From Candidatus Nitronereus thalassa (GTDB taxonomy: Bacteria; Nitrospirota; Nitrospiria; Nitrospirales; UBA8639), in NCBI RefSeq assembly GCF_032191465.1, contig NZ_JAQOUE010000001.1, positions 1,736,001-1,800,000 of the forward strand: a stretch of 64,000 bases of DNA, read 5' to 3'. A program made the position numbers and the translations under genes. The notes below the pieces were generated by a model that was given only the letters and a program-made list of their open reading frames with translations, did no database searches and was not told where the DNA came from. Of the stretch, positions 1 through 9,206 are shown piece by piece (the stretch's first letter is position 1; every line of letters begins with the position of its first letter).

Positions 1-338
1 AATAATTTGGGAAAGTCCACGGGTTTAATCATATACTCCAAGACATTCAGACGAACCGACTCTACCGCGGTTGGAATCGATGGATAACCCGTCACCACAA
101 TCACAGGAAGCGCGAAGGCACTCCCATGAATCTCATCGACCAGTTCCAGAACACGATTCCCGGGCATATTCAAATCCGTGATCAATAAATCAAAGTCCGT
201 CGACTTTAAAGCACAAGACATTTCTTCAGCGTTTTTCACAGTGCGGCAATCAAAGCCCTCTTCCTTTAGAAGATCTTCCGTTGCCTCCAAAAATGTATCT
301 TCGTCGTCGGCTAATAAGATAGTGCCTAGTCCTAGCAT
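1..338 (-). CDS. Response regulator receiver protein (C-terminal end beyond the window)
   Basis: CheY-like receiver domain; the reading frame is still open at base 1, so the C-terminus and any output domain are not seen. The acidic pocket is visible as Asp-Asp-Glu at residues 11-13, the phospho-acceptor is Asp55 in the ITDLNMPG context, followed by the VTGYPS threonine region and the IKP lysine. The ATG at 338 is chosen because AAGGAG lies about 9 bases upstream. It starts 15 bases after the stop of the PAS histidine kinase, so the two are almost certainly a cotranscribed two-component pair, with the kinase phosphorylating Asp55. The output cannot be inferred because the remainder of the protein is outside the window. 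Confidence 0.9.
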   Translation of the reverse strand, partial: MLGLGTILLADDEDTFLEATEDLLKEEGFDCRTVKNAEEMSCALKSTDFDLLITDLNMPGNRVLELVDEIHGSAFALPVIVVTGYPSIPTAVESVRLNVLEYMIKPVDFPKL

Positions 339-353
339 ACAAACCACTCCTTC

Positions 354-3095
354 TTACGATGCAGCCTTATGTAAAGGAATCGTGATACGAAAAGTTGTTC
401 CGTATTCCAATTCTGTTGAAAAGTCAATGGATCCGCCACACGATTCCATGAGACGATGGGAGACCGCTAGCCCCAATCCCAATCCACCTTCTGTGGACGT
501 CCCTTCTTTTGTGGTAAAAAATGGGTCAAAAATACGGGGAGCCACCTCTGGGGAAATGCCTGGTCCTTGATCAGAAACCAAGACAACCACGGAATCAGCA
601 TGCTCCTCGATGCCGATATGGATCACCCTATTTCGATGTGACACATCCAGGGCGTTTTGAATAATATTACACAGGACTTGAGTCATACTCGTTCGAGAAA
701 TTTTGGCGAAAGGCAAACTATTCGGGATGTTCTCAAGCAGACTGACGCCATGCCTCTTCGCGGAATCTTTCATGATCTCTATCGCCGACTGAAGAATTTC
801 ATGTATCGGGACGGGTTCAAGGGAAGGCGAGTCGGGACGATACAATTGATACAGCTGCCGAACAATATGGGCCATCCGGTCAACGGAATCGTGAATTTTC
901 CCTATATACTTATATCGAGGGTGCGTCACAGGAAGCGCGCGTTTGAGCACTTCCAAGGATTGACCAATGCTGGCAAGGGGATTATTGATCTCATGGGCCA
1001 CACCCGCTGCAATTTCCCCTAAAGCTGCGAGTTTTTCTACCTGCATTCGACGCTGCTCCAATTCTTTGATGCGCTCGGTTCGTCGTTTGACTTCCTCTTC
1101 TAGCTTTTGGTTATGACGCTGATTTGCCTCTTCCAAGATTTTTCGATCGGTAATGTCTTGAGCATATCCTCCAATTCTGTAGGGATTTCCCTGTTGGTCA
1201 CGAATGGGAAACCCCCGATCCCGAATCCATCGAATAGATCCATCGGCACGAATTATGCGATATTCCTGATCAAAATGACCCGTAGCCAAAATATTCATAA
1301 AGCTATCGACAACCTTGGGTCGATCTTCCAGATGGATGAGATTCACCCATTCCATAGGATTCTGGTAGAGGGCTTGCGCCGAACATCCCCACAATTTTTC
1401 GTAGGCGGGATTGACATAGAGGACTTGATGATTCACCCAATCGGTCAGCCAAATCACATCTTCGGCATTGTCGGCAAACTGTCGAAACCGTTCCTCACTA
1501 TCCCGAAGAGCCTTTTCTGCTTGCTTAAGCTCGGACATGTCAATGACATTGGCCACCCGATACAGCACTCGTCCCAAAAGATCCGTGATGGCCGAGACCG
1601 TCACAAGCGCAGGGAATGTTGAGCCATCCTTGCGATGATGATTGCATTCAAAGGAATATGATCCGCGTTTATGTATTTCTTGAATAATTTTCGGAAGCTG
1701 TTCTTTCCATTCCAGCGCGTAGACTTTAGCAATGGGCTGTCCAATTAATTCCTTAATCGCATACCCGTGCATACGAGCGAACGCTTCATTGACTAACTCG
1801 AAATGATAACTGTCCCCTGGACTCACGGCTACGCCCCATTGCGTATGTTGAAAAATCGTCGCCCATTTATTCACCATTTCCTGGGATTGCTTGGTGGCCG
1901 TGATGTCCTCAATAATGGCGATGGCATATTCAAATTCCCCGGCAGCGTACCGAATGGGAGTGACCGTCAAGTTCCCCCAGACCACGTGGCCATCTTTTCT
2001 GAGATACCGTTTTTGCATGGTGTACGAGTCTCGCATACCTGCCTTTAGCTCTTGAAAATAGCCCAAGTTGATCTGAAGATCTTCCTCATGGGTAAATTCC
2101 ATAAACGACATATTCTGCAACTCATGAGAGGAATATCCGAGAAATGTTTGCAAGGAGCCATTGGACTCAATCACATATCCATGGCTATCAACGACAACGA
2201 TCCCTATTCCCGCATTCTCAAAGGTTGCCCGAAAACGCTCCCGGCTTTCTTCTAACGCTTTTTCGGCCTTTTTTTGTTCCGATACATCAACCATCACACC
2301 ACGTATTTTGACGGGCCGATCATCTTCCACTACCACAGTCACAAAATCCCGCAACCAGATCACTTGTCCGTCCTCTCCAATCATTCGATACTCAAGCTCA
2401 TGCGCCCTCTTGGCTACCGTTTCTTGAAGACAGTAGGACAAAGCTGAATCCCGGTCCTCCGGATGGAGATGAGTTGCAAAAAATTCAGGTTCATTTAGCC
2501 ATTGAGTTATGGAGTAGCCCAAAAGCCGTTCCGCCTGTTGACTTACAAATGTAAAGCGGTACGACGGAAACTCGCATTCCCAGACAATCCCATCGATTGA
2601 ATTCACAAGATCCTCATACGCTCGCTGAGATTTCATCAATTCCTGTTCAGCTAATTTTCGGGAGGTGATGTCTTCAGAAATTCCCAACAGATATTGAGGA
2701 CGGCCTTGTTGGTCGTATAAGGGAATCTTTTTGGTATGGAGAATCCGTATACCCTTCCTGCGGGTATGGATTTTCTCTTCAGGAATATCTAGAAGCGTTC
2801 CATCCTGGAGAACAGCACGGTCTTTGGCCGTAAAAAAATCGGCTTCTTCTTCTGGGAAAAAATCATAATCATTCTTTCCAATAAGGTCTTCCCGGTCATA
2901 ACCAAGAAGAGATTCGCCCGCCTGGTTTATTCGAACAAACCGAAGATCCTTGGCATCTTTAAGAAACACCATATTCGGTAAATTCTCAATAATGGAATCC
3001 GTCAAGTTCTGCTCATCGTGCAGAGGGATTTCCTCTCTAGGGTTGGTCACATTCCCTGCTTGATTGACTGATTCTTGCGCACAGTTTCCATCCAT
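354..3095 (-). CDS. Multi-PAS sensor histidine kinase
   Basis: A 913-residue cytoplasmic hybrid of about five PAS/PAC modules (roughly residues 30-150, 155-280, 285-400, 405-525 and 530-655) followed by a short coiled coil, a HisKA dimerisation domain with the phospho-accepting His near residue 700 in GVAHEINNPL, and an HATPase_c domain. The N box (NIIQNALD), G1 (DQGPGIS), F box (FDPFFTTK) and G2 (GGLGLGLAVS) are all intact, so the kinase should be active. No membrane segment or signal peptide is visible, so the stimulus is probably intracellular (redox, light or ligand via PAS). It is followed immediately by a response regulator. The ligand cannot be told from sequence. Confidence 0.93.
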   Translation of the reverse strand: MDGNCAQESVNQAGNVTNPREEIPLHDEQNLTDSIIENLPNMVFLKDAKDLRFVRINQAGESLLGYDREDLIGKNDYDFFPEEEADFFTAKDRAVLQDGTLLDIPEEKIHTRRKGIRILHTKKIPLYDQQGRPQYLLGISEDITSRKLAEQELMKSQRAYEDLVNSIDGIVWECEFPSYRFTFVSQQAERLLGYSITQWLNEPEFFATHLHPEDRDSALSYCLQETVAKRAHELEYRMIGEDGQVIWLRDFVTVVVEDDRPVKIRGVMVDVSEQKKAEKALEESRERFRATFENAGIGIVVVDSHGYVIESNGSLQTFLGYSSHELQNMSFMEFTHEEDLQINLGYFQELKAGMRDSYTMQKRYLRKDGHVVWGNLTVTPIRYAAGEFEYAIAIIEDITATKQSQEMVNKWATIFQHTQWGVAVSPGDSYHFELVNEAFARMHGYAIKELIGQPIAKVYALEWKEQLPKIIQEIHKRGSYSFECNHHRKDGSTFPALVTVSAITDLLGRVLYRVANVIDMSELKQAEKALRDSEERFRQFADNAEDVIWLTDWVNHQVLYVNPAYEKLWGCSAQALYQNPMEWVNLIHLEDRPKVVDSFMNILATGHFDQEYRIIRADGSIRWIRDRGFPIRDQQGNPYRIGGYAQDITDRKILEEANQRHNQKLEEEVKRRTERIKELEQRRMQVEKLAALGEIAAGVAHEINNPLASIGQSLEVLKRALPVTHPRYKYIGKIHDSVDRMAHIVRQLYQLYRPDSPSLEPVPIHEILQSAIEIMKDSAKRHGVSLLENIPNSLPFAKISRTSMTQVLCNIIQNALDVSHRNRVIHIGIEEHADSVVVLVSDQGPGISPEVAPRIFDPFFTTKEGTSTEGGLGLGLAVSHRLMESCGGSIDFSTELEYGTTFRITIPLHKAAS

Positions 3096-3613
3096 TTTTA
3101 TTCCTTGCTCTGTCTCCCGTCGTCTGATTTGCGTTTACAATCTGACTCCCAGCATTTCGCACAGAGACCATTTACGGCGTGAAATTCGTCATTGAAACGA
3201 AAAGCCAACCCTTCCGCTCCATGATGAACAAGTTTTTATTTATGTGGATCAAAAACATTACGGCCAAAAGGCCTAAGCCAACGCCATAATAAAATTGGTT
3301 TGTACAGGCATGGGTTGTCGCGAACAACGTGATGAGGGAATCACGATGCAACTTCCAGGTCTGACCTCGAAAATCATTACATTTAGTCACAGCCAGAAGG
3401 CCCCATGTTAGCGTGAACCGCACAAAGAATTCTAGGCTTTCACGAAAAAAACCTCGCCACGCGCGCCGAAAGCGATGACGGGGATAGAAGACTAGAGTAT
3501 TTTTTTAAAGGTCTAGGAAGTTTTGTTTTTAGGGAAAGTACCTAAAAAAAGCGGTCATGTAGAAAGGAGGCATTAAGTGGGGCAGAAGCCCAGCCTTTAA
3601 TTGAATAGGATAC
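3096..3613. other. Intergenic stretch without a convincing gene
   Basis: 518 bases between the histidine kinase and the triple-repeat exported protein. The one open frame here (minus strand, about 3172-3423, GTG start) has no ribosome binding site and no recognisable domain, so I do not call it. Bases 3526-3548 form an AT-rich hairpin (TTTTTAGG, 7-base loop, CCTAAAAA) downstream of the gene at 3614-4561; it could be a weak transcription end but lacks a GC-rich stem. Confidence 0.5.
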
Positions 3614-4561
3614 TTATTGACCTCGCTCAATTATCAGAGCTTGGTCATTGGGTTTGACCGTGGCTTTAATAAAGTCCCCGAATTTGAATTCTTCGGTCAC
3701 CTTGGTTTTGGGAGTACGTTCGACTCGGATCTCACCATACTCTCCACGCAAGACATAGAAATCGCCATCGATCATCAAAATTTGTCCCTTAACAATTCTA
3801 GTATCGGTGGGAAGTGTGCGTGGACCAGGGGAAGTAGGTTGGGATTCCTTCTTTCCGGGCTGTTGCGTAGACTGAGGCTTCGTTTTTTCCGGTAATGGGT
3901 TCACCAGGGCTTGCTTTGTCGTCACGCCTGACATCTCATTGACTCCGGCGCGCTCGATCTTCAAGGCTTTATTATTGTCTATGAGGACCGCAGCTTTAAT
4001 CCGATCCCCATATTTAAACTTTTCCGTAATTTCCGTTTTAGGAGTTGCTTCGATTTGGATCTCCCCTCGTTCACCGCGCACGATATACAGATCCCGATCA
4101 ATCATCAGAAGGTCGCCAATAATGATTTTCTGATCCGGTTGCTTCGGTTGGGTTGATGGCATTGCAGCCGGAGCAGGGACCTTGGCCTTTTCGGATTCTG
4201 CTTTAGCTGTGGAGGGTGCTTTGGCAACCACTGGTCGATTCTCCACGACTCCCGATATATCATTCGGACCCGCACGCTCGATCTTCAAGGCTTTATTATT
4301 ATCCATGAGAACAATAGCCTTGATCCGATCCCCAAATTTAAACTCTTCCGTAATCACCGTTTTATAGGTCGCTTCGATTTGAATCTCCCCTCGTTCACCA
4401 CGCACGATATAAAGATCACGATCGATCATCAGCAGGTCACCAATAATCGTTTTCGTTTCTGTGGGTTGGGCTCCCTGCCCTAAGGCATTCCCCATGTACA
4501 GAATCAACACGCCACATAGAGCACAGGCAATTTGAGCATTCAATTTCAGGGTTAGTCTCAT
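3614..4561 (-). CDS. Exported protein with three copies of a ~60-residue module
   Basis: A 315-residue protein with an N-terminal signal peptide (MRLTLKL, then a hydrophobic stretch ending near GNALGQG) and three copies of a module that reads approximately 'IIGDLLMIDRDLYIVRGERG...FKFGDRIKA...ALKIERAG', separated by Pro/Lys-rich linkers. Modules 1 and 2 are almost identical, also at DNA level, while module 3 has diverged (ILMIDGDFYVLRGEYG). The ATG at 4561 is preferred to an in-frame ATG 24 bases upstream because the GGAGGG ribosome binding site lies between them. I do not recognise the family; the module looks like a small beta fold and could bind a ligand or a wall component. The near-identity of modules 1 and 2 indicates recent internal duplication or gene conversion. 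Confidence 0.75.
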   Translation of the reverse strand: MRLTLKLNAQIACALCGVLILYMGNALGQGAQPTETKTIIGDLLMIDRDLYIVRGERGEIQIEATYKTVITEEFKFGDRIKAIVLMDNNKALKIERAGPNDISGVVENRPVVAKAPSTAKAESEKAKVPAPAAMPSTQPKQPDQKIIIGDLLMIDRDLYIVRGERGEIQIEATPKTEITEKFKYGDRIKAAVLIDNNKALKIERAGVNEMSGVTTKQALVNPLPEKTKPQSTQQPGKKESQPTSPGPRTLPTDTRIVKGQILMIDGDFYVLRGEYGEIRVERTPKTKVTEEFKFGDFIKATVKPNDQALIIERGQ

Positions 4562-4636
4562 GATGTTACGGCCCTCCGTCCACACTCACGGTCAAGGTTA
4601 AGCATTCAAAAGTGAAATCTACACAGCGTGTATTGG

Positions 4637-5416
4637 TCATATGGTACCATACCCGTTCATCCTCATCCATAGACTTCCCAGCACCACACCAGACATAATT
4701 ACAAGGGCGCAATAATCCTGAATGGTCAGGTGTGACTCAAAAAGAGGACGCCGTGGTTCACCTGGGCCAAAACCCTTAGATTCAAGCGCCATGGCCAAAA
4801 GGTTGGTTTGGCGAAGCGTATGGCCAATTAAGGGCACGACCAACGCGGGGTATTGCCGAATTTTTCCTGTCAAAGATGTTGATTTCAAATCTAACCCACG
4901 GGATCGCTGAGCTTGAATCACGGCACCGATCGAACTCAACAAATTGGGCACCCATCGGAAGGCCAACGCCACGGCAAATCCAAGGGAACGCGGTACACCT
5001 AGCCGATGTGAAGACTCGGCGAATTCCTCGATGGCAGTAGTCGATAATAGAATAATGCCACTGATAAGCATGGCATTCAAACGCAGCCCCATTCCCATCC
5101 CATGGAAAATCCCTTCACGCATCACCGTCATTCCGGCGATGGTCCATAGGGGGGTCGTCCCTTCCACGAAAAATGGCCAGAGCACGACGTTGTACACGAA
5201 CAACAAGGCAAGCAAAATCCAAATTTTTTTAAGATTGGTGATACACCGTGCACAAAGGACCAAGCCAAAGATTCCCAGGGTCAGACCGAACAAGTACACA
5301 GGATCGGAAAAGACCAGCGAGAGGCAAAACAGTCCTAGAAGGCAAAGGATTTTGGTCCGGCCATCCAACCGGTGCACCCATGTCTGTTCATCCTGGAATA
5401 ATGAAAGGTTCGTCAC
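4637..5416 (-). CDS. ecfT: ECF transporter transmembrane component (EcfT/CbiQ family)
   Basis: A 259-residue integral membrane protein with several hydrophobic helices and the Ala-Arg-rich coupling helices typical of CbiQ/EcfT (for example AFRWVPNL and AQRSRGLD), which transmit ATPase movement to the S component. Its start codon overlaps the end of the upstream S-A-A' fusion gene by 4 bases (ATGA type), so the two are translationally coupled and form one energy-coupling-factor importer. Length and motif layout match the family. The operon begins with egtB, so the importer may serve thiohistidine metabolism, but the substrate is not shown by this subunit. Confidence 0.9.
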   Translation of the reverse strand: MTNLSLFQDEQTWVHRLDGRTKILCLLGLFCLSLVFSDPVYLFGLTLGIFGLVLCARCITNLKKIWILLALLFVYNVVLWPFFVEGTTPLWTIAGMTVMREGIFHGMGMGLRLNAMLISGIILLSTTAIEEFAESSHRLGVPRSLGFAVALAFRWVPNLLSSIGAVIQAQRSRGLDLKSTSLTGKIRQYPALVVPLIGHTLRQTNLLAMALESKGFGPGEPRRPLFESHLTIQDYCALVIMSGVVLGSLWMRMNGYGTI

Positions 5417-7809
5417 GTGCGCAAAGCCTTAGTCACTTCATCAACGGTGAGAAGTGTTGAGCCCCACCGTTGGGAAAACCGAGTCAGAGCAGGCCATTCC
5501 AAGGTGGCAGCGCACATGAGCTCTTGATTGGAAAATATGTTTCGGGTCGGCCCATCTCCCAACACAGCTCCATGCCCAAGAAGGACACATCGCTTCGCAT
5601 ATTTAGCGACTAACTCCATGTCATGGGTAATCATGATAATAGTGTGTCCCTGTTGATTCAGGCTACGAATCATGGTCATCATCCGTACCGACTCCTCCGC
5701 GTCAAGACCGGTCGTCGGTTCATCGACGATGATGACTTGAGGTTTTGTGGCCAAAATCGAGGCCACAGCCACCCGCTGCCGTTCCCCCTTCGTCAGAGAA
5801 AAAGGATCCAGTCCCTCAGCCCCGGTTAACCCCACGGCCTGAAGCGTATCTTCCACTCGTTGGTCGCATTCCTCCGAGGGGCACCCGGCATTTCTCGCGC
5901 CAAACGCAATTTCCTTTCTTACAGTTTCTGCAAAAATTTGATGGTCCGGATTTTGAAACACATGTCCTACGATGGATGCTAACCGGCCTACTCCGGCTTC
6001 CGCCGTATCTTGTCCCTGCACCAGAACGCGGCCTTGGGATGGCACAAGCAGGCCATTGAATAATTTGGCCAAGGTACTTTTTCCCGAGCCATTTTGCCCA
6101 ATGATCGCTACGAACTCACCGGCCTGAACGGACAGTGAAACTTGAGAAAGTGCCAGAACTCCAGGTTGGTACTCCACAGACACCTGCTGGACTTCGATGA
6201 TGTTGGAGGAAGAAAGAGGACTTGCCAAACTTGCCCCCGATTCATGTGATTCAAGAGACTTCAGCTGTAACCCTAGATTCTCCGCAATATGCCAAGCTTC
6301 TTCCACGGTTGCCGGTAACGTTGGTACACCAATGTCCTGAAAACATTTCGCCAGCGGAAACAGACTCACTCCATGTTGAATGGCAAGCTCGGGATGACTT
6401 AGCAAATCCCTGGGCGTTCCCTGCCAACGCACTTCCCCTTGATCAAGCACTACCACCCGATCTGCTGCAATCAAGTCCTCTATACAATGCTCCGCCAGGA
6501 TCACTGTCACACCCTTGGCTTTGAGTTGTGCCAAGAGTTGAATAAACACCCGCCGCCCCTCTGGGTCCAGATCAGTCAGTGGCTGATCCATGACCAACAC
6601 TTGGGGTTCACGCACCAACACGGAGGCCACTACCAAGCGTTGTCGTTGTCCTCCTGAGAGGCAAAAAGGATTACGCCGAGCGAGGCCGGATAATCCGACC
6701 AGCTTCAAGGTATCGTGAATTCGTTGATGCAACGCGGCCTTGTTCCACCCATTTCGCGGTCCATTTTGGGACTCCAGAGCATATCGAAGTTCTGTTTCAA
6801 CATTCGTGGATACAAGTTGTGTTTCAAAATCCTGAAACACCATCCCAACTCGATTGGCCTGTTCCCAGACCGGAGTATGTGTGGTCTGATGCCCCATTAC
6901 CGTCACCGTCCCTTGAAAATCACCCTGGACAAACTGAGGAACGAGGCCGTTCAATGCATAACAGAGCGTGGATTTTCCGGAACCGGTTCTGCCCATCACC
7001 ACCACCAATTCTCCACGCTTCACGGCTAAAGAAAGCTTTGAAAGAACAGGACGCGGAGCATGAGTCGGATGAAAAGTCAGATCCTGAATGGAAACCGCCA
7101 ACGCCTCAGGGTGAAGCCCTATGGATGCTGGCTCTCTAATCGTTTCAGTTTTTGACTGGGCTCCCGACCCCGAACCCACCAGAGTGCCTCGATCGAAATC
7201 GCGATAGAATAAATTCCATTGCTTCACACGAGGATAAAGAAACAGAAGTAGCGGAGGCCCGAGGAGCAACCCCATGACCAAGTTATTAAAAAAGATTGCC
7301 GGCGTCAGTAGCCAAAACGGCAGAAGGCCCAACAGTTCCACACCCCACCCGATAGTAACGGCGCAGACCATGGATGCTAGAATGCCAATGATGAGGTACT
7401 CTAGGCCTTGCCTCCATGATCGCACGACGGGTTCCCGCCCAGAGGATAACCAGCCCAAATTCCCCCATAATACATACGGCACAAAGCCATAGAGAAAATT
7501 GCCTAAAAACCCAAACAAGCTGGCAGGCCCCAATGTGCCAAAACAATCCCCAATGATATTACCAATTCCCGATCCCCAGGCAGCCGCCGGACCAAAAAGT
7601 AGTGAGCTGACAATGGGAATGACATTTGCGGGACGGAGCTCTACAAACCCAGGAATAATCGGAATGCCGACTTTAAAGGGAATGAGCACTGCTGCATAAA
7701 TCGCTGCGATTTGCGCGGTTAAGACTAACAGGCGAGTATCCTCCCAGACATGTCGGAGCTCTCGATACCATCGACGCGGACTCCAAGGGGAGAGGGAAGG
7801 AAGATTCAT
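5413..7809 (-). CDS. ECF importer: S component fused to two ABC ATPase domains
   Basis: A 798-residue fusion. Residues 1 to about 220 are a hydrophobic S component with about six membrane helices, of a family I cannot assign to a known vitamin. Residues about 235-470 are ATPase domain 1 (Walker A GRTGSGKST, signature LSGGQRQR, Walker B VLVMDQP, switch His in LAEHC). Residues about 545-770 are ATPase domain 2 (GQNGSGKST, signature LTKGERQR, Walker B VIIVDEP, switch ITHD). Domain 1 carries Gln in place of the catalytic Glu, and domain 2 carries a degenerate signature, so one of the two composite ATP sites should be inactive. The gene follows egtB by 39 bases and overlaps ecfT. Separate S and A proteins are more usual. 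Confidence 0.9.
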   Translation of the reverse strand: MNLPSLSPWSPRRWYRELRHVWEDTRLLVLTAQIAAIYAAVLIPFKVGIPIIPGFVELRPANVIPIVSSLLFGPAAAWGSGIGNIIGDCFGTLGPASLFGFLGNFLYGFVPYVLWGNLGWLSSGREPVVRSWRQGLEYLIIGILASMVCAVTIGWGVELLGLLPFWLLTPAIFFNNLVMGLLLGPPLLLFLYPRVKQWNLFYRDFDRGTLVGSGSGAQSKTETIREPASIGLHPEALAVSIQDLTFHPTHAPRPVLSKLSLAVKRGELVVVMGRTGSGKSTLCYALNGLVPQFVQGDFQGTVTVMGHQTTHTPVWEQANRVGMVFQDFETQLVSTNVETELRYALESQNGPRNGWNKAALHQRIHDTLKLVGLSGLARRNPFCLSGGQRQRLVVASVLVREPQVLVMDQPLTDLDPEGRRVFIQLLAQLKAKGVTVILAEHCIEDLIAADRVVVLDQGEVRWQGTPRDLLSHPELAIQHGVSLFPLAKCFQDIGVPTLPATVEEAWHIAENLGLQLKSLESHESGASLASPLSSSNIIEVQQVSVEYQPGVLALSQVSLSVQAGEFVAIIGQNGSGKSTLAKLFNGLLVPSQGRVLVQGQDTAEAGVGRLASIVGHVFQNPDHQIFAETVRKEIAFGARNAGCPSEECDQRVEDTLQAVGLTGAEGLDPFSLTKGERQRVAVASILATKPQVIIVDEPTTGLDAEESVRMMTMIRSLNQQGHTIIMITHDMELVAKYAKRCVLLGHGAVLGDGPTRNIFSNQELMCAATLEWPALTRFSQRWGSTLLTVDEVTKALRT

Positions 7810-7848
7810 GGTTTTTGGCGAAAGGAGAAAAGAAAATAGAATGAGTTG

Positions 7849-9057
7849 TTAGGTATTGCGAACACACCGAAATCCAACATGGGCATGAGGATAGCCTTGA
7901 CGAAACCAATTTCGAAAGGAACGCCGTAATAAACTGGAGGCAGTAGTTGGCGATCCACCTTTTACAATGAAATGATCGTCATCAAAGAAACGGCTCGAAT
8001 AACCGGGATACGTGGCATAGGGCTGGAACCCTTCAAATGGACGAAAGGGTGTGATGGTCCATTCCCATCCATTGCCCACCAGTTGAGAGATGCCAAAGGC
8101 ACTGTTGCCTTGCGAATATGCGGTCACGGAAACCGGGTCCCAATGTTGGAAATTAAAATTTCCTTGGACCCCATTTGGCGACGCCTGGCCCCATGGATAG
8201 ACTTGTTCACTCCCTGCCAGCTTGCCATACGCCGCACGATGAAATTGCGCTTCTGTCGGAAGGGAAAGCCCGGCCCAGTCGGCATACGCACGGGCATCGA
8301 TGAGCGACACATACACTGGCCAATGATTGGGAAGGGGAATTTCATCAAACATCGTTTTCAACCACCACTGCTCATCCCGTTTCACCCAAAATGGTGGAAT
8401 AGCCCCACCCTCCTCCACAAATTGTCGATACTGCTGATTGGTGACTTTATATTGGCTCATGGCAAAGGCGGGAACGTCCACTTGATGTTCCCCAAATTCA
8501 TTATCCCAACCAAATCCCTCGCGCCGGCCAAGGGTCACTCTGCCTTGGGGAATATCAATGAACCGATGTTGGGGAGAACGACCTTCGGTAGCTTGAGAAC
8601 CCGAGGGCTGTTTTTTTCCGGCACGTGGCGCATGGTGCAGAATATAGGCCGTGGTTTCCGCATGCATCCAGCGATGCTCAATCGCCATTCTAACGATTGG
8701 TTCGGGAGCCTCTTCCAACGCGCGGTCCACTGCTTCCCGTGCCTTGAGATTATAGCGCCGGACCTCCGTCATTGACGGCCAATCTGAGGGGGTATCGGCT
8801 TGCTGTGATCCCACCTCAGGGTCAATGCCCGCCTCAAACAAGGTATCAAAGGTGGAATGAAATGAGGACTGCCCTAACGTCCACCGACAAATCTGATTCC
8901 AATCAAAGGCCTCCACATGTCCGACATAAAAAATCACCCGATGACGTTCAGGAATGGGACGCTCATAAAGAGTTTCCTGCGTAAAAAGAGAAAAGATTTG
9001 ATCCATGCGGGCTCGCGCCTCGGATAATTCCTTTCGAATTTCAGCCAAACTCTGCAT
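7849..9057 (-). CDS. egtB: Ergothioneine synthase EgtB (non-haem iron sulfoxide synthase)
   Basis: A 402-residue protein with an N-terminal DinB-like helical domain and a C-terminal formylglycine-generating-enzyme-like domain, the architecture of EgtB, which joins hercynine to a thiol using oxygen. The iron-binding triad is present: His47 in YVGHVE and His128/His132 in EHRWMHAE, equivalent to His51, His134 and His138 of mycobacterial EgtB. The C-terminus carries the family motif RRSFRNWFR. No egtA or egtC lies nearby, so this may be the type that uses cysteine directly instead of gamma-glutamylcysteine (inference). GAGG five to six bases before the ATG supports the start. First gene of the egtB-ECF importer operon, divergent from the egtD side. 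SenA-like selenoneine synthase is less likely since no senB or selD is adjacent. Confidence 0.88.
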   Translation of the reverse strand: MQSLAEIRKELSEARARMDQIFSLFTQETLYERPIPERHRVIFYVGHVEAFDWNQICRWTLGQSSFHSTFDTLFEAGIDPEVGSQQADTPSDWPSMTEVRRYNLKAREAVDRALEEAPEPIVRMAIEHRWMHAETTAYILHHAPRAGKKQPSGSQATEGRSPQHRFIDIPQGRVTLGRREGFGWDNEFGEHQVDVPAFAMSQYKVTNQQYRQFVEEGGAIPPFWVKRDEQWWLKTMFDEIPLPNHWPVYVSLIDARAYADWAGLSLPTEAQFHRAAYGKLAGSEQVYPWGQASPNGVQGNFNFQHWDPVSVTAYSQGNSAFGISQLVGNGWEWTITPFRPFEGFQPYATYPGYSSRFFDDDHFIVKGGSPTTASSLLRRSFRNWFRQGYPHAHVGFRCVRNT

Positions 9058-9110
9058 AATCCCTCACTCATCGTTGTGTTGAAAAGTGGTATTTCATGAA
9101 TATTCCAGCC

Positions 9111-9116
9111 ATTATA
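9111..9116 (-). promoter_or_regulatory. Probable -10 element of the egtB operon
   Basis: On the minus strand the bases read TATAAT, a perfect -10 box, roughly 55 bases before the egtB start codon. The hexamer 17 bases upstream (CATGAA) is a poor -35, so an activator may be needed. A CATGAAT...ATTCATG inverted repeat (about 9095-9154) spans this region between the two divergent transcription units. The -10 match is seen directly; promoter activity is inferred. Confidence 0.45.
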
Positions 9117-9206
9117 GTCACTTTTTGCTGAAATTCATGTGTGAGCGCATTTTTGATTGAACCTTTGTAATATATCACCCGCCAGGGTTGTCAAGAACTA
9201 AAGACC

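Noticed and set aside
3172-3423. Open frame of 83 codons on the minus strand
   Set aside because: GTG start without ribosome binding site, no family, lies in a long non-coding gap; one hydrophobic segment alone is weak support.
9058-9206. Possible riboswitch before egtB or the ECF importer
   Set aside because: No TPP, cobalamin or other known riboswitch motif is visible; only a -10 box and a weak inverted repeat.
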